A DNA stretch of 64,000 bases from Blastobasis lacticolella (GCA_905147135.1 LR990067.1:11246228-11310227); one strand, 5' to 3'; counted from the first letter of the stretch, positions 1 through 11,580 are shown. Numbers and translations: made by a program. The notes: a model not told the origin generated them from the sequence alone.

Positions 1-498
1 AGGGTTTCAGCCATGACTACGATATCATCAGCAAATCAAATCAAATCAAAGCATATCTGAGGTGTCAAATACAGTTGTCAACTGAGTTGGCCAATATGGC
101 CCCGCTGATCCACGTTGCCGTGCCGCGAGCTGCACGTATAAATAAAACAAGAATACACGAAACAAAACATTCTCAGTGTAAATTAATGACACAGTAATAG
201 CGATATTCATGTTGCCCTGCTTATAATTCAAAAAATTCAAAATTCAAAATTTCTTTATTGATTAGGACATTAAATATCTCTTTCAATCGTCAAATTATCG
301 TTAAATAATCAATCGGGAAATAATTATGACGTAGGTACTTTCTGGTAAGACCGACAGACGCGCATCCCTACGCCGATGCTCGAGGTACGGCAGCTTATTT
401 ATTTATACATTTTATTTAACTATTTATTGCACACAATAAAGAAATACAGAGATATAACATAGATATAACTGACACAACAGGCACTACTTAGGCTTAGC

Positions 499-835
499 TT
501 TTTTTTATGCCATACGGTAGGCAAACAGGCAAGCGGGCCACCTGAATGAAAGTGGTCACCACTGCCTATAGACATTAGTAACACCGAGAGTATAATCTAT
601 AACAAGTTGCTCTGGCAGCAAAAAGGCAAAAGTCCCTCCACAGCCAAAGCCACGGTTCCCCAAATTCCCACCCCATGGAGAACTGGAAACCTTACTCACC
701 GGCAGAAACACAATACTATTTAAAAGAATATTCTTTAGCTGCGGTATTCTGTAAGGAGGAGGTACTTCCCCAGTCGGGCGGCTCCAATTCGAACGGGATA
801 CCCCGCTATGCCCTACCTCTCTTAAACTAGCTTCA
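499..835 (-). mobile_element. family B LINE tail
   Basis: Longest tail copy: A run, CTACCGTATG..., GGTGGCCCGC..., then CCATGGGGTGGG and a block around ACTGGGGAAGTACCTCC. Orientation from the oligo-T start. Confidence 0.7.
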
Positions 836-1034
836 ATCTGTAATGTGAAATGACGTCTCTAGCATTCATGCAGTGTATGGTAGCGGGTCCGTTTACCCAG
901 GCGGACTCTTCAGGCCTATCAGTCCTACAATCTGATGTTGTGAGGCGTGTAAGTATTCTAGGGTTTTAGCCAAGACTACCATATCGTCACACACACATAG
1001 ATATCTCCATTTTACACGATACTATACTATATCG

Positions 1035-1229
1035 GTGGAATGAGCTCGCAGCCACAGTGTTTCCTTTGGACTATGACATGGGATCGTTCAAGAGTTATAT
1101 TAGAGGTCTCTTTAGAGGCGGGCAAAGCATTGGTGACTCCCCTGGTGTTGCTGATGTCCATAGGCGGCGGTGACCACTTTCCATCAGGTGGCCCGCTTGC
1201 CTGTTTGTCTGCTGAGTAACATAAAAAAA
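1035..1229 (+). mobile_element. family A LINE tail
   Basis: Matches the last 190 bp of the 43-kb LINE, including ACTATGACATGGGATCGTTC and CATAAAAAAATAA. Confidence 0.8.
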
Positions 1230-1509
1230 TAATCTCGTACCTACAAACTCACACTAAAACATTAAAATCAAAATAATGTTGACAATTACATTTATAAAAA
1301 CAACATAGCCAGGGTAAGCAGCCCGTTATTGGCGCCGGCGATCGCGAAGGGCTAAGGACGTTCGCGATAAGACCGAGGTTCGTTCACCGAACCCGGTGAT
1401 ACGGGGTGTGGTGTACAATCGGCATTGTTACCTCTTAATGGATCTTTTATATACTTAATATAGGATAATATACATTATTAGTTGCTAATAGCAACCTATT
1501 ATACTCGTA

Positions 1510-1612
1510 GACGTTGGCGATACTCTTGGGGTTGCTAATGTCTATAGGCAGTGGTGACCACTTTCCATCAGGTGGCCCGCTTGCCTGTTGCCTACCGTAT
1601 GATATATATAAA
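1510..1612 (+). mobile_element. family B LINE tail, short
   Basis: Last 100 bp only: TTGGCGATACTCTTGGGG to CTACCGTATGATATATA. Confidence 0.65.
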
Positions 1613-1906
1613 ATATTTGAACTCCCAGAAATCAAAATTTATACATATGTTAGAACTAATCAAATTTTTGACAGTTTATCTCTTATGGGGCGAGCATAAT
1701 AAAAGTAATTCAAATGAAGTACCTAGTAGAGCAAGCTCGAAATTTTTTACATTTTTGTTCTTTCAAGTTAGGGTGACCGCCAAAATAAATGATTGACCCA
1801 GCGCAGTCAGTTAGGAATTGTTGGCCTTTTAGCTTATAAAACCGCGCATGTACTCAAATAATACAAGTGTTTATTTAACGTCCGCACAAAATAGGACGGC
1901 GGTCCT

Positions 1907-2159
1907 GTAGCCGTATTCACAATGATTCGAAACCGTTTCCGAACGATTCGACACGAAATTCGTGAGCGGCGAATCCGTGTCGATCGATTCGAAAACTGTT
2001 ATTCAGAATCCCGATAGATTCCACGGAAACTCTACTCTCTATAACATATGAAAATTTCATCAAAATTAACTGACACCACATTTTCCTAAGAACTTTTGCG
2101 GGGTCCTTTGTCGATTCCGTATCCGAATCCGATTTTCGAGCCATTGTGAGTACGGCTAC
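1907..2159. mobile_element. 253-bp TIR element
   Basis: GTAGCCGTATTCACAATG at the left pairs with GTAGCCGTACTCACAATGG on the other strand at the right. The CCGTATTCACA core resembles the ends of the 1.2-kb element at 17.5 kb, suggesting a related family. Confidence 0.65.
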
Positions 2160-2474
2160 TGATCCGGACCGAGGTCCGCCATTTCGTGACTCCTGTTCTA
2201 TAGGGTAGTTCTACGTTTTTTTATGTAATACAAAAACCATATTTTAAAAATGTATTCGGTACATTTATATTACCTCTAAGCCCACCTCGCCAAAAGGATT
2301 TCTTCATTGTAGAACACTCTGTATATCGCTGAGCTGCAACATTGTATCACAATCGAACCATCATTGAGATAAGTGCGTCGAATTACAATAAATTAGCTGC
2401 GCGCGTAAATAAAATCTGCATACTTATATGTATAGCTTGTAGAAACTATGACTAATTTAAATAAGGAGTATTTT

Positions 2475-2700
2475 AACCCCCGGCGAAAGTGAGGGGTGTT
2501 ATACTTGTGTATCTGTGTAACTATATGTGGCTCTAATGTATGTTTGTATTTGTAGAAGTGTTTGCCTGTGGCAAGTAGCTTTCGAACGGATGGACCGATT
2601 TTGATGCGGTTTTCTTTGTTTAAAAGGCAGTTTAATCGAGACTGTTTTAGCTTTGTTTAATAAAAATTGGTTTATTAGTTTAGGAAATATTTGAGTATAT
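2475..2700 (+). repeat. unclassified dispersed repeat
   Basis: GGCGAAAGTGAGGGGTGTTAT start, then a CGATTTTGATGCGGTTTTC block. Reverse copies lie at 14118-14270 and 47215-47360. Confidence 0.55.
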
Positions 2701-2744
2701 GTAAATATGATCGGGGGATTCCCGACGTTTTTCTATCGGTTAGG

Positions 2745-2935
2745 TTATTATACTGTGGGAGCGTCGGTGGTTCGAATCCCACTGTCACTGCCTCCACGAT
2801 TCAATCTGGTCAGGTTCCTCTGGCAGCAGGGCCGCGGAGGTCAGATGGCAGTCGCTGTAGAGGCTGACCACGGGCCCTCATGCACGACAGCACAACCGGA
2901 CATTTACGTCAAGATGGGTTTTTGTGATACGCACA
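2745..2935 (+). mobile_element. SINE E fragment
   Basis: Box-B-like GGTTCGAATCCCACTG then the family body (CAATCTGGTCAGGTTCC). Not a functional tRNA. Confidence 0.5.
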
Positions 2936-2956
2936 TGCGCGAAATTATCTACGGCG

Positions 2957-3190
2957 CGGTGTCAGACAAGCTTACGGCCCGGTTGATGGTAAGTAGTTCC
3001 CGCCGTAGATATATTGACGTTTGCAATACCAGGGGCATCACTCACATGCTGCCAACATCGTAAATATCTATTCAACCCTTTCTTAAAGAACTCCATGTTG
3101 TACTCACCAATGATATCCTCCCCAGGGACATTCACAACCTTAGTGTGCGTGAGAAAAAGTTCCTTGAAGTTCCATTCCTATTCTATATTT
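2957..3190 (-). mobile_element. family C LINE tail
   Basis: Complement reads AAAGGGTTGAATAG...GGGCATCACTCACATG; degenerate. Extends into coding-derived sequence (LRKRNFF...) toward 3190. Confidence 0.65.
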
Positions 3191-3244
3191 TACTAAGACA
3201 AAAGAGGTATGTAATGTTAGCTTCGCCACATGGAGAGTCTACGA

Positions 3245-3420
3245 AGTTATCAAATGTATCGTGCGAATGTGAATGGAAGGGTTGGCAGAGGGCGTCCGCG
3301 GAAGACATTTTACTGATTCACTAAATGACCTTAGCAAAAGACAGGTTCCCTCTACTGGCGTAAATATACGAGAAGACTTATGTATGTGGAAGACGGGGCG
3401 TGTCATGCAGGGTTTTAATT
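3245..3420 (+). mobile_element. LINE 3' coding remnant
   Basis: Frame-shifted read GRVGRGRPRKT and LCMWKTGRVMQGF, typical of RTE-like C-termini. Confidence 0.45.
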
Positions 3421-3824
3421 TTTTTTAAATTAAGTTAGAAAATAAAAAGAAACAGAATAATAATAATAAATGTACCTAACTACAGTTAACTATTCCCAGT
3501 GGCATTGTTAAAACTCCGTGTCGCGGCTTCCAGTGCAACTGGACCCCTCAGCATGATGTTGTGGCCGACGCGTACCACAATGCTGGGCTTGCTGGTGGTA
3601 ATTGGCAGCTGTGGTCCGACTATGGTCGTACGACGGACGTCGCCCGACCAATAGGCGACCTCAAAACCGCCCGTCGCACGATCACGGTCGCGCGACCGTT
3701 GCCAGTCAGGACAGCGCCTAAGAAGGCTCGCGATGCTCTTACGTTAGTTGGATGCCAGGCATCTAGATGGTCTCTAGAGGTAGTCTCTGCCTACCCCTAT
3801 GGGATACGGGTGTGAGTGTGTAGT

Positions 3825-3875
3825 GTGGCCGATAGTACATAGGTACACACTGTGTACCTATGTACTATCGGCCAC
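3825..3875. repeat. perfect 25-bp palindrome, 1-bp centre
   Basis: Arms 3825-3849 and 3851-3875 are exact reverse complements (GTGGCCGATAGTACATAGGT...). It could extrude as a cruciform; origin unknown, possibly remnants of two element ends joined head to head. Confidence 0.9.
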
Positions 3876-4563
3876 CACATCGCTCCAGCCAGAGGACAAC
3901 GTATTAAAAATTGCGAGTCCGTAACCGAGTCTACAGTTACGCACAGTTTAACTTTCGCAATCGAAAAGCAGAATTTCTACTAAAAAAATTCCAGCACAAG
4001 CCCTTTGTTACACACGAAAGGTGTCTAATCACCAACAAGTGTACGGTCGCTTACGCCCTTCCGCCACTACGCGGCTCCGAATGTAAAAGTGGTATACCAT
4101 TTTTAAAGGAGACCACGTGTCCCCCAGTTCGAGAACGCCGTATCCTACCGCTGAAACCGTATAGAGATACGTCGTTTTCGCTGGCGTCGATTCGCGCGAA
4201 AAAGTAGTATACTATTTACTAAACATCGACGCTAAAACGACGTAAGTGCTGCTAGTTGGGAGTGCTGTACGCCGTTTTGGAGTTGACGGAATGGCGGCTG
4301 GCGTTTACGCATTCTGGTTACGTGGTGTAATATAGGTGAGCGAGTCTGTGGCGCGCAAAAGGAATTTATTAAGTGTAACTCTAATTGTGCGTCCGCTATT
4401 GTTTTGCTAAACAGTCTCACGCACGAGATTTGCGATGGAGTTGTTTTTGAGTGGATCGAGAGATAGCGGCGCATGCGTCGATGTTGTTGATGTCGTCGTG
4501 ATTACTCATGAACTCATCAACATAGCGTAACAGTTCATAATGTGTCAAGTATAATAATAAATA
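3876..4563. other. unclassified sequence
   Basis: No recognisable gene or repeat. Contains a 98-codon plus-strand frame (3911-4207) with no family resemblance and a 23-bp-scale inverted pair around 4155-4245 (ACGTCGTTTTCGCTGGCGTCG / CGACGCTAAAACGACGT), perhaps an old TIR. Confidence 0.4.
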
Positions 4564-4645
4564 CGCTTGGAGAAATTCACACAGTGCGATCTAGACCCAA
4601 AATAAGCAAAGCTTGTGTTATGGGTTTTAGATAACTGATAGAAAT
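4564..4645 (-). mobile_element. SINE D tail fragment
   Basis: Matches the tRNA-unrelated part of SINE D (AAGCTTTGCTTA..., ATTACGC...-like) seen complete at 40.6 kb. Confidence 0.6.
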
Positions 4646-4669
4646 CTGCCTCTCTATTCTAGCCCTCTC

Positions 4670-4778
4670 TCTTCAGTAGGTCTGCTGTAAGACATTTCTT
4701 TTTAGAAATAAGCTGTACCTTTTGTGATTGTTATCTTTATGTTCATATTTTTGTAACTTTCTTTGTGCACAATAAATG

Positions 4779-4805
<27 letters not shown>
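4670..4805 (+). repeat. repeat K with ATAAATGGTTAAATAA end
   Basis: TCTGCTGTAAGACATTTCTT through a (AAAT)n tail; second copy at 8575-8705. Probably a retroposon 3' end. Confidence 0.5.
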
Positions 4806-4809
<4 letters not shown>

Positions 4810-4962
4810 CAAATTTTTGTTATGAATAATTTAGTTTAGTCTACGGCGTCGACATTGTAAATTATAAAGAATTGTAATGTGTTTCTTATAAAGATACTTC
4901 CTAGGTACCAACTTGCCACTTTGACGTGTAACTCTGTTACTAATAAAGTATTTGTATTTGTA

Positions 4963-4974
<12 letters not shown>

Positions 4975-4993
<19 letters not shown>

Positions 4994-5240
4994 ATAATTT
5001 ATTATCAACTGGACGCCACAACACAACATATATACTTACAAAGAATTACATACATATTTCGACACACAATCATACAACAAAAAAAAAACAAAAATAAAAA
5101 CAAAAATAAAATTACATAATTCTTAAAAAATTAACTTGGCATTGCCGTGCTGTGCCCTCCCGGTCGATAAAAGGACCTCACTCAGCATGAGCCGCGGCCA
5201 AAGCCGTTAATTGTAACGTTATTTGTAATTAAATACTTAT
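4975..5240 (+). repeat. repeat J copy
   Basis: TTATCAACTGGACGCCACA start and CTCAGCATGAGCCGCGGCC near the end. Other copies: 10560-10765, 48485-48915, 57395-57690. Confidence 0.6.
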
Positions 5241-5271
5241 TTTTAATACATACTACACCTAGACCCCATCA

Positions 5272-5358
5272 TTTCTGTTTCTACTCGGCCGGGAATCGAA
5301 CCCGGAACCTCTGCGTGGCGACCGGCATGTTAACCAACTGAATCACTCAGGTCGTCAA
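5272..5358 (-). mobile_element. SINE D head (tRNA-like)
   Basis: Complement carries GTGGTT-type A box and GGTTCGATTCCCGGCCG B box of the polymerase III promoter. Confidence 0.6.
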
Positions 5359-5639
5359 ATCTATGTATAGTAAATAGATAAAGCAGGGTATCTATTCATC
5401 CGGTGTGATGCCTCCATCTCCGCCTACATTGCACTGGCTTCCACATGCGTTGGATGGGAATAGTCTGGTGATGTAGGAGGTTTTAGTAGGTAGACCGACG
5501 AACGCCAGGAGTCCCACACAGGTCCTTCATCCCCGACGGAGGGTAACGTGCGTAATATGTTGTACGCGAAAAAAAATTGATAATCCATTTAGGCCAAAAA
5601 GAAAAGGGCCAAGAAGATTGGAAACCTTCATGGTTAGAC

Positions 5640-5712
5640 ATTTTTTTATACCGATAAGGTGGCAAACAAGCTTACGGCCCGCTGGATGGTAAGCAGTCAC
5701 CGCAGCCTATGG
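5640..5712 (-). mobile_element. family C LINE tail, short
   Basis: Oligo-T start then CAAACAAGCTTACGGCCCG. Confidence 0.7.
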
Positions 5713-6000
5713 ACGGGAAATTTTTTCTGCTCTGCGATTCAGGCAGACATCCGAGAGTTCTACTAGATCGTCAGTTCCAAGCCGTCACATTATTATGGAC
5801 CTCTTTGACATTGTTCATGTCGACTCTTTCTATTAAAAATTACTTTCTTAGCATTGCATATATTGTTTTTTCTTTTCACGTACGGACTGCTACCCGATCT
5901 ACCGCCAGAGCTACGTCCGTCTGTCTGCAGGGGGACCGCGAGCAGATGAGATTGACTATGGCCCTTGCACGTCGCGCTTAAACACGACCGAGACTGAAGC

Positions 6001-6345
6001 CAGTGGCCCTAGCACAAGTGTGTCCGCAACAAAGCTCGCGCCGCGAGAGAGCGTTCGTCTCTTTCTGTCAATACTAAGACGAAAGAGATAACAATGTCTA
6101 TGTCGCGCTTTTTCTCGCTTATTGCGCGCGAGAGCAACTTGTGCTAGGCCTACAGCAGGCTAGCACAAGTGAACTCTCGCGCGCGATAAGCGAGAAAAGC
6201 CACTACTGCTATATCTTTCATCTTAGTATTGAGAGAAGAAGACACGCCTACCAAACTCAATCGTGATTCATCTCAGGAAGATCTTTCGACCTCAACTTCA
6301 TTAGCCAGGTAAATATTTGTGATAAGTATTGAACCATTACTCTTT
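6001..6345 (+). repeat. left arm of a 3.2-kb-spaced inverted duplication
   Basis: About 345 bp, from CCAGTGGCCCTAGCAC to GAACCATTACTC, matching 9528-9875 on the opposite strand with scattered substitutions and small gaps. Confidence 0.85.
6007..6150. mobile_element. 144-bp TIR element in an inverted duplication
   Basis: CCTAGCACAAGTG at the left inverted as ACTTGTGCTAGGCC at the right; a second partial copy (CTAGCACAAGTGAACTCTCG) starts at 6160. The whole block recurs reversed at 9528-9875. Confidence 0.55.
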
Positions 6346-6346
6346 T

Positions 6347-6612
6347 TTTTTATATCATACGGTAGGCAAACAGGCAAGCGGGCCACCTGATGGAAAGTGG
6401 TCGCCACTGCCTATAAACATTAGCAACACTAAGTGTATCGCCAATGCGTTGCCCACCTCTGTAGCACGTTGCTCTGGCAGCAAAACGGGCAAATGCCCCT
6501 CCACTGCCAAAGCCACGGTTCCCCAAATCCCCACCCCATGGAGCACTGGAGACATTACTCACCGGCAGAAACAGAATACTATTTAAAAGAGTATTATTTA
6601 TATGATCAGGGA
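6347..6612 (-). mobile_element. family B LINE tail
   Basis: Oligo-T then the full B tail through CCATGGAGCACTGG. Abuts the left arm of the inverted duplication. Confidence 0.75.
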
Positions 6613-6935
6613 TCACACTCGCAGGCAACGTGTTCCATTCCTATGCCCTAGATACGCATTATAAAGATTGAAGTAATGCGGCTCGTGCGGATAGCTGGAA
6701 GATCCACGACATAAGGATGAACCGTTCGCCCGGATCGCGTTTCCCGATGGCGGAAACGAGCCGGCGGAATGAGGTTGTGCAACTGTTTCGCACTCTCCGA
6801 AATGCAACCTGTCGAAGACCGACAGAGGCGCAACCCTACGCCGATGCTCGAGGCTCTGCAGCTTAGCTTCAATCAATTGCGGGTCACAAATGATGTTCTT
6901 TGCACGATTTTCCACGGAATCCAAAGCGGCTATTT
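6605..6935 (-). mobile_element. family I (CR1-like) LINE 3' coding remnant
   Basis: Complement encodes pieces like LQSLEHRRRVA, VDLPAIRTS and NTLPASV, the end of a CR1/Jockey-type polyprotein, with frame breaks. Confidence 0.7.
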
Positions 6936-7414
6936 GGTCTCTAAGGTATTCGCTCAGTAAAGATACATAAGCTTAATCTTTGCATCTCGGTTGCGCGGCA
7001 CGCGTCATAATGAAATGGAAGTTTACTGTCTGTCAAACCCTATCAGTAACCTTTAGCTGGAAAGATCGTTCGCGCCAAAATTAAACCACGTTGCTAGGCC
7101 ATACATTACGTACGTACTTTCAAGATTATTATCGCATATAAGATAATTTAGAACGCAAGTAAACATATTTGTTGCCAATACGTATTAGTATGTGAGGAAA
7201 AACACAGGATTCTGATTGATAACATTATATCGCCTTATTAGATCACTGTTCATAACACGCCATAATAACTAGTGATTCATTTTTATTTACTTTCCGTGGG
7301 CTTACATAAACATAATCTTGGCGGTAATGTCCCGACTGTGTTCTCGCGCACGAGGGCCTGGCGTCAGCCTTGAGCATGATCCAGGACTTGGCAGATCTAT
7401 GTCTACTTTCTCCC

Positions 7415-7622
7415 ACGCACACTAAGGTTGTGGAATGGAATACCTGGAGAGGTATTCCTTAGAGAGTACAAAATGGAGTTCTTCAAGAAAGGGGTTAAAA
7501 GGTTTTTACGGGGTCGGCAACGCGTGGGTGATGCCCCTGGTATTGCAAACGTCCATAGGCTGCGGTGACTGCTTACCATCAGGCAGGCCGTAAGCTTGTT
7601 TGCCAACTTGGTGGCATAAAAA
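7415..7622 (+). mobile_element. family C LINE tail
   Basis: ATGGAGTTCTTCAAGAAAGG through GTTTGCCAACTTGGTGGCAT and an A run. Confidence 0.8.
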
Positions 7623-7654
7623 ATATTTCTAGATAATTACGGTGGAGCTACTGC

Positions 7655-7905
7655 CATCTGACCTCCGTGACCCTGCTACAGGGAAACCTGACCAGATTGG
7701 ATCATTGTTACACATTCAGTCTTCTGAATGTGCTGGTTTCATCACGATGTTCCCTCACCGTAAGAGCATCGCTTAGCATTCTACTAATGTACATAACTTA
7801 GTAAAGAGTCATTGATACATGGCCGCAGTGGCACTCGAACCCGGTACCTCTCGCTTACGAGTGGGATACCTTAACCGCTCGGCCACCGACGCCGACGCTC
7901 TGTTC
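7655..7905 (-). mobile_element. SINE E, near full length
   Basis: Head complement GTGGCCGAGCGGTTAAGG resembles a tRNA-Ser/Leu A box; B box GGGTTCGAGTGCC. Body with CGATGCTCTTACGGTGAGG. Confidence 0.7.
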
Positions 7906-8164
7906 AGTGGGCTAATAACTGTGTACTAAATGCTTGGAAAATTGGAATCGGAAGTGTACGGCTAAAAATGGAGCGGCGTTGCTTTCGAATGTGTTGTCTG
8001 CAATGTTCCCCGAACACTGTACAAGTTTTAAAGTTGAGGCTTGGTTAGAGCGGGCACCCTTTTATTGCACTTTGTGCTAGAAGGCTGTCTTTTTTTAAAT
8101 CCACACGGACTTACTCTAGACAGCGAACGAAACAAATTGTATCATCATAATTTATTAACGCTTC

Positions 8165-8335
8165 ATCTTTTATGACGTGGATATTCCAGCTATCCGCACG
8201 AGCCGCTTTGGTTAATCCTTTATAATGCGTACGGCAGGAATGGAACACGTTGCCTGCGAGTGTGTTCCGGGATCATTATAATCTGGACGCCTTCAAGGCT
8301 AGAGTGATGCTAATCCTACGCAGACTTGCTCCATT
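8165..8335 (+). mobile_element. family I LINE remnant
   Basis: Reads CTATCCGCACGAGCCG, GAATGGAACACGTTGCC, CTTCAAGGCTAGAGTGA. Confidence 0.65.
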
Positions 8336-8462
8336 TTTGGTCGCATCGTAGATCGCAGATCATACGTAATTTTCAAATTTTGATCAAAAGTACCAATTTT
8401 AATCATTGAAATCAGAGAATTGTTGGCAAAAATTATGACATCGTCGTTATCGCCTTTAATCG

Positions 8463-8545
8463 TTTTACTGTAAGTGGAGCGGCGGTGGTCTGACTCCTAA
8501 GTGAGAGGTACTGGGTTCGATTTCTCTCTCCAGCGCCGTCATGTA
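8463..8545 (+). mobile_element. SINE E head fragment
   Basis: GTGAGAGGTACTGGGTTCG keeps the B box. Confidence 0.5.
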
Positions 8546-8574
8546 CAAAACTTTTCCTGAATCATATAGGTACG

Positions 8575-8705
8575 ATCTCTCTGCTGTAGGCCTGCTGGAA
8601 GAAATTTCTTCATAGAAATAAGTTGGCCTGTTGTGTCTAATATATTATGTAATATACTTTTTGTAACAATCTTGTGTACAATAAATGGTTAAATAATAAA
8701 TAATA
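8575..8705 (+). repeat. repeat K, second copy
   Basis: GTAGGCCTGCTGGAAGAAAT to ACAATAAATGGTTAAATA. Confidence 0.5.
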
Positions 8706-8874
8706 AATAGGTACATTAGTTGTACACTAAACGATGCTCCTACGGTGAGGGAAAACATCGTGAGGAAACCTGTACACGTGCGGCTGAATGTGTAACCAGG
8801 TTTACGAAGGTCAGGTTGTAGTCCCTCTACTGTAAAAACCTAATCTGCCAATTCCTAAATCTCGCGCGTGAGAG

Positions 8875-9140
8875 CACATCATCATCATCACAGCCCATAA
8901 CAGTCCACTGCAGGACTTTGAGCCTCTCCCACGAAAGGGGAGGTTATTGCCATAATCTCCACGCTTAGCAGGTGGGTTGGAGATCGCAGTGTTGCAAGCA
9001 TAACAATGGAAAACGCTGCTGCCCATTTTCCAGTTTACGGAGACTAGATCTTTTATCTCTAAACATTAGTCGCCTTGTACGACACCCGCGAGTGTAAGGG
9101 GTTGGTGCTATTCTACTCTGCCGGATACCACACGGCTCTG
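8875..9140 (-). mobile_element. family F (RTE-like) LINE tail
   Basis: Starts with (ATC)n, complement of the GATGATGA terminal microsatellite, then CAGTCCACTGCAGGAC and CTACTCTGCCGGATACCACA. Confidence 0.7.
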
Positions 9141-9384
9141 CTTCGCGAGAGCACAACCGGGACGTTAATAACGCCAAGTTAATGATTTTGTTTAGATGGA
9201 ACAAAAACCTACACATCGGAAATCTCTGCTGCTTATTTTCTGGTTGCTTAGATGATTCTTTCCACATGAGGTTTCCAATTGTTGACGAGTAGCCCGATAT
9301 TGCGACGCAGTTGATGTTTGTGGTCATCAAAGATACACGGTAAGAAACCCGGAACATACATTTAAAATGTGAGATAATAACCGC

Positions 9385-9527
9385 GTTCAAGAGGTATATT
9401 AGAGGTCTCTTCAGAGGCGAGCAACGCATTGGTGACTCCCCTAGTGTTGCTGATGTCCATAGGCGGCGGTGACCACTTTCCATCAGGTGGCCCGCTTGCC
9501 TGTTTGCCTACCGTATGACATAAAAAA
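9385..9527 (+). mobile_element. family A LINE tail
   Basis: TTCAAGAGGTATATTAGAGG to GACATAAAAAAAA; abuts the right arm of the inverted duplication. Confidence 0.8.
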
Positions 9528-9875
9528 AAGAGTAATGGTTCAATACTTATCACAAATATTTACCTGGCTAATAAAGTTCAGGTCGAAAGATCTTCCTGAG
9601 ATGAATCACGATTGAGTTTGGTAGGCGTGTCTCCTTCTATCAATACTAAGATGAAAGATATAGCAGTAGTGCCTTTACTCGCTTATCGCGCGCGAGAGGG
9701 CACTTGTGCTAGCCTGCTGTAGGCCTAGCACAAGTTGCTCTCGCGCGCGATAAGCGAGAAAAAGCGCGACATAGGTAGGTTATGCTATCTCTTTCATCTT
9801 ACTATTGAAAGAAAGAGACAAACGCTCTCTCACGGCGCGAGTTTTGTCGCGGACGCACTTGTGCTAGGGCGACTG
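9528..9875 (-). repeat. right arm of the inverted duplication
   Basis: Reverse copy of 6001-6345. Both arms abut a LINE A tail at the same base (GAGTAATGGTTCAATAC), but the LINE tails are of different families. Confidence 0.85.
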
Positions 9876-10004
9876 GACGAGACGATGAAGATCTCAGGAA
9901 ATCGCAGAAATGGGGGATTTTCAGACATCCACTTTAAAAATGTAAACAGTGTACTTCGACGTGCCTCACTAGATGGCGCTGCTTTGATTCTTCTTTTATT
10001 CTAC

Positions 10005-10115
10005 TCGGTGACAAACGAGCAGGCATCCTACCTGATGGTAAATGATAACGGTCGCCCATAAACATTTGCAATTCATACATTCCTCAGGCTTGACAGAGTC
10101 AACCACCTGATAGAC
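10005..10115 (-). mobile_element. family L LINE tail
   Basis: CGGTGACAAACGAGCAGGC...CTGATGGTAAATG. Other copies at 12630-12800, 15345-15645, 18870-19215, 62055-62140. Confidence 0.55.
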
Positions 10116-10559
10116 AAGATTCTCAAGTATTTAAATTGGTAACCGATATTACTCGGAAAGGTGTTTCGTGAAAAGATACTTAGGTTATATAGTACATTTC
10201 CTGACGAGAAAGCGCAAAATGTCAATATTTTTATACATTTTACGTTCTCGTTATGATTTTATTTTACAGAATCAACGCCATCTATTACAACTATTTGAAC
10301 TATTTTATTAATCGGCTCTCGGAAAATCCCCCATTATTTGTAAAGGTTCTGACTCGAGTGTAATCTATAGATTATCTTAAAACAAAATAAAAGTTCGGTT
10401 AAACATACTGGCTTCCAGGCCATATAAATTTAAAAAATATCAATGTCTGATGTTGCCAATTAACCTTATTCCGCCATAATCGTTTTTTTAATTACATTTT
10501 AATTTAGTTTTTGAGCTTAAATAAATAAATAAAAATCGTTAATTACATCTATCTCAAAC

Positions 10560-10765
10560 ACGGCACAGTACATTTGGTCACAATACATGGCATAATTCTG
10601 CATACAAGAAAGAACGAGAAAGAGACAATGCAATAGTTACCTGTACGATAACCAGACGTGCAACAGGGCCACACTCAGCATAAGCCACGGCTGACGCCAT
10701 GGCGCTGGTTTTCAGTGTGCCCATCAGTGAAGCACGGACGTACGTGGATTCACATGCCATTAATA
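10560..10765 (+). repeat. repeat J copy
   Basis: CACTCAGCATAAGCCACGG and flanking sequence. The 60-codon minus frame inside it is not a gene. Confidence 0.5.
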
Positions 10766-11389
10766 AATAAAAATTAAAACAAAACTTGTCTACAAAATAC
10801 TATAGGAACATAATATAAATTAAATAATTCTAAATAAATAAATTGTGATTTGTATAGTGGAGAGTGTCTGCATATTGCGGAATGTAAAAAATTAAACGAC
10901 TAATTTTAACTATTTTTAAAAGACACGAATGTCGCGCGTCGGTCCGGAACGTAGCCATCTCCGCCCACCCCAACCCACACCCATGTATCTACTTACATTT
11001 TGTTCCCAGTCGCTATGCACATAGGTGATTTAGATCACGCTCTCATTGAAAATTGCAATTAATTAAAATTATAAAACATATTCTAAGATTCAACTTTAAT
11101 TAAATTATATTCTAACATTAGATTCTATCGACACTACATTCAATGGCAGATTCAATTTACGTGTATAATCAAGATAGCTAACAGGTCTTATGTTCATTTA
11201 TATTAGCCCATTGAGTTTGATCGGTATTACAGGATAGTAATCAGTATGAGGAGATCGATGGAAGGAGGGTGGAGGAATTCTCTTTGACCCAGCATCTAAT
11301 ATAGAGGTGGAATAATATATTAAAATACCAAGAAGATGGTATCTTGTAAATATTATAAATTGATAAATTTTATAAAATCAATAAGTCGG
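10766..11389. other. unclassified AT-rich sequence
   Basis: No ORF, tRNA or repeat recognised. Confidence 0.5.
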
Positions 11390-11580
11390 TAGCCAGGCGG
11401 TTGAGTATCCAACTCGTAAGCGAGAAGTACCGGGTTCAAACCCCCCCAAAGGTTATGTCCATTAATTGAATACTAACTGATGCTCTTAAGGTGAGGGAAA
11501 ACATCGTGATGAAACCTGCAAATTCAGGCAACTGAGTTTGTAACCATGATCCAATCTGGTCAGGTTCCCCTGGTCGTTTT
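11390..11580 (+). mobile_element. SINE E
   Basis: AACTCGTAAGCGAGAAGTAC and GGTTCAAACCCC head; ends 350 bp upstream of the RNF113 start. Confidence 0.65.

Noticed and set aside
2707..3063. 118-aa plus-strand frame
   Set aside because: Runs across a SINE E fragment and a reversed LINE tail; no domain.
7403..7606. Frames of the type [15 protein letters not shown] (several places)
   Set aside because: Antisense translations of family C LINE tails, same in each copy.
7840..7905. tRNA-Ser/Leu-like GTGGCCGAGCGGTTAAGG
   Set aside because: Part of the SINE E family, attached to a shared body; acceptor stem not paired.
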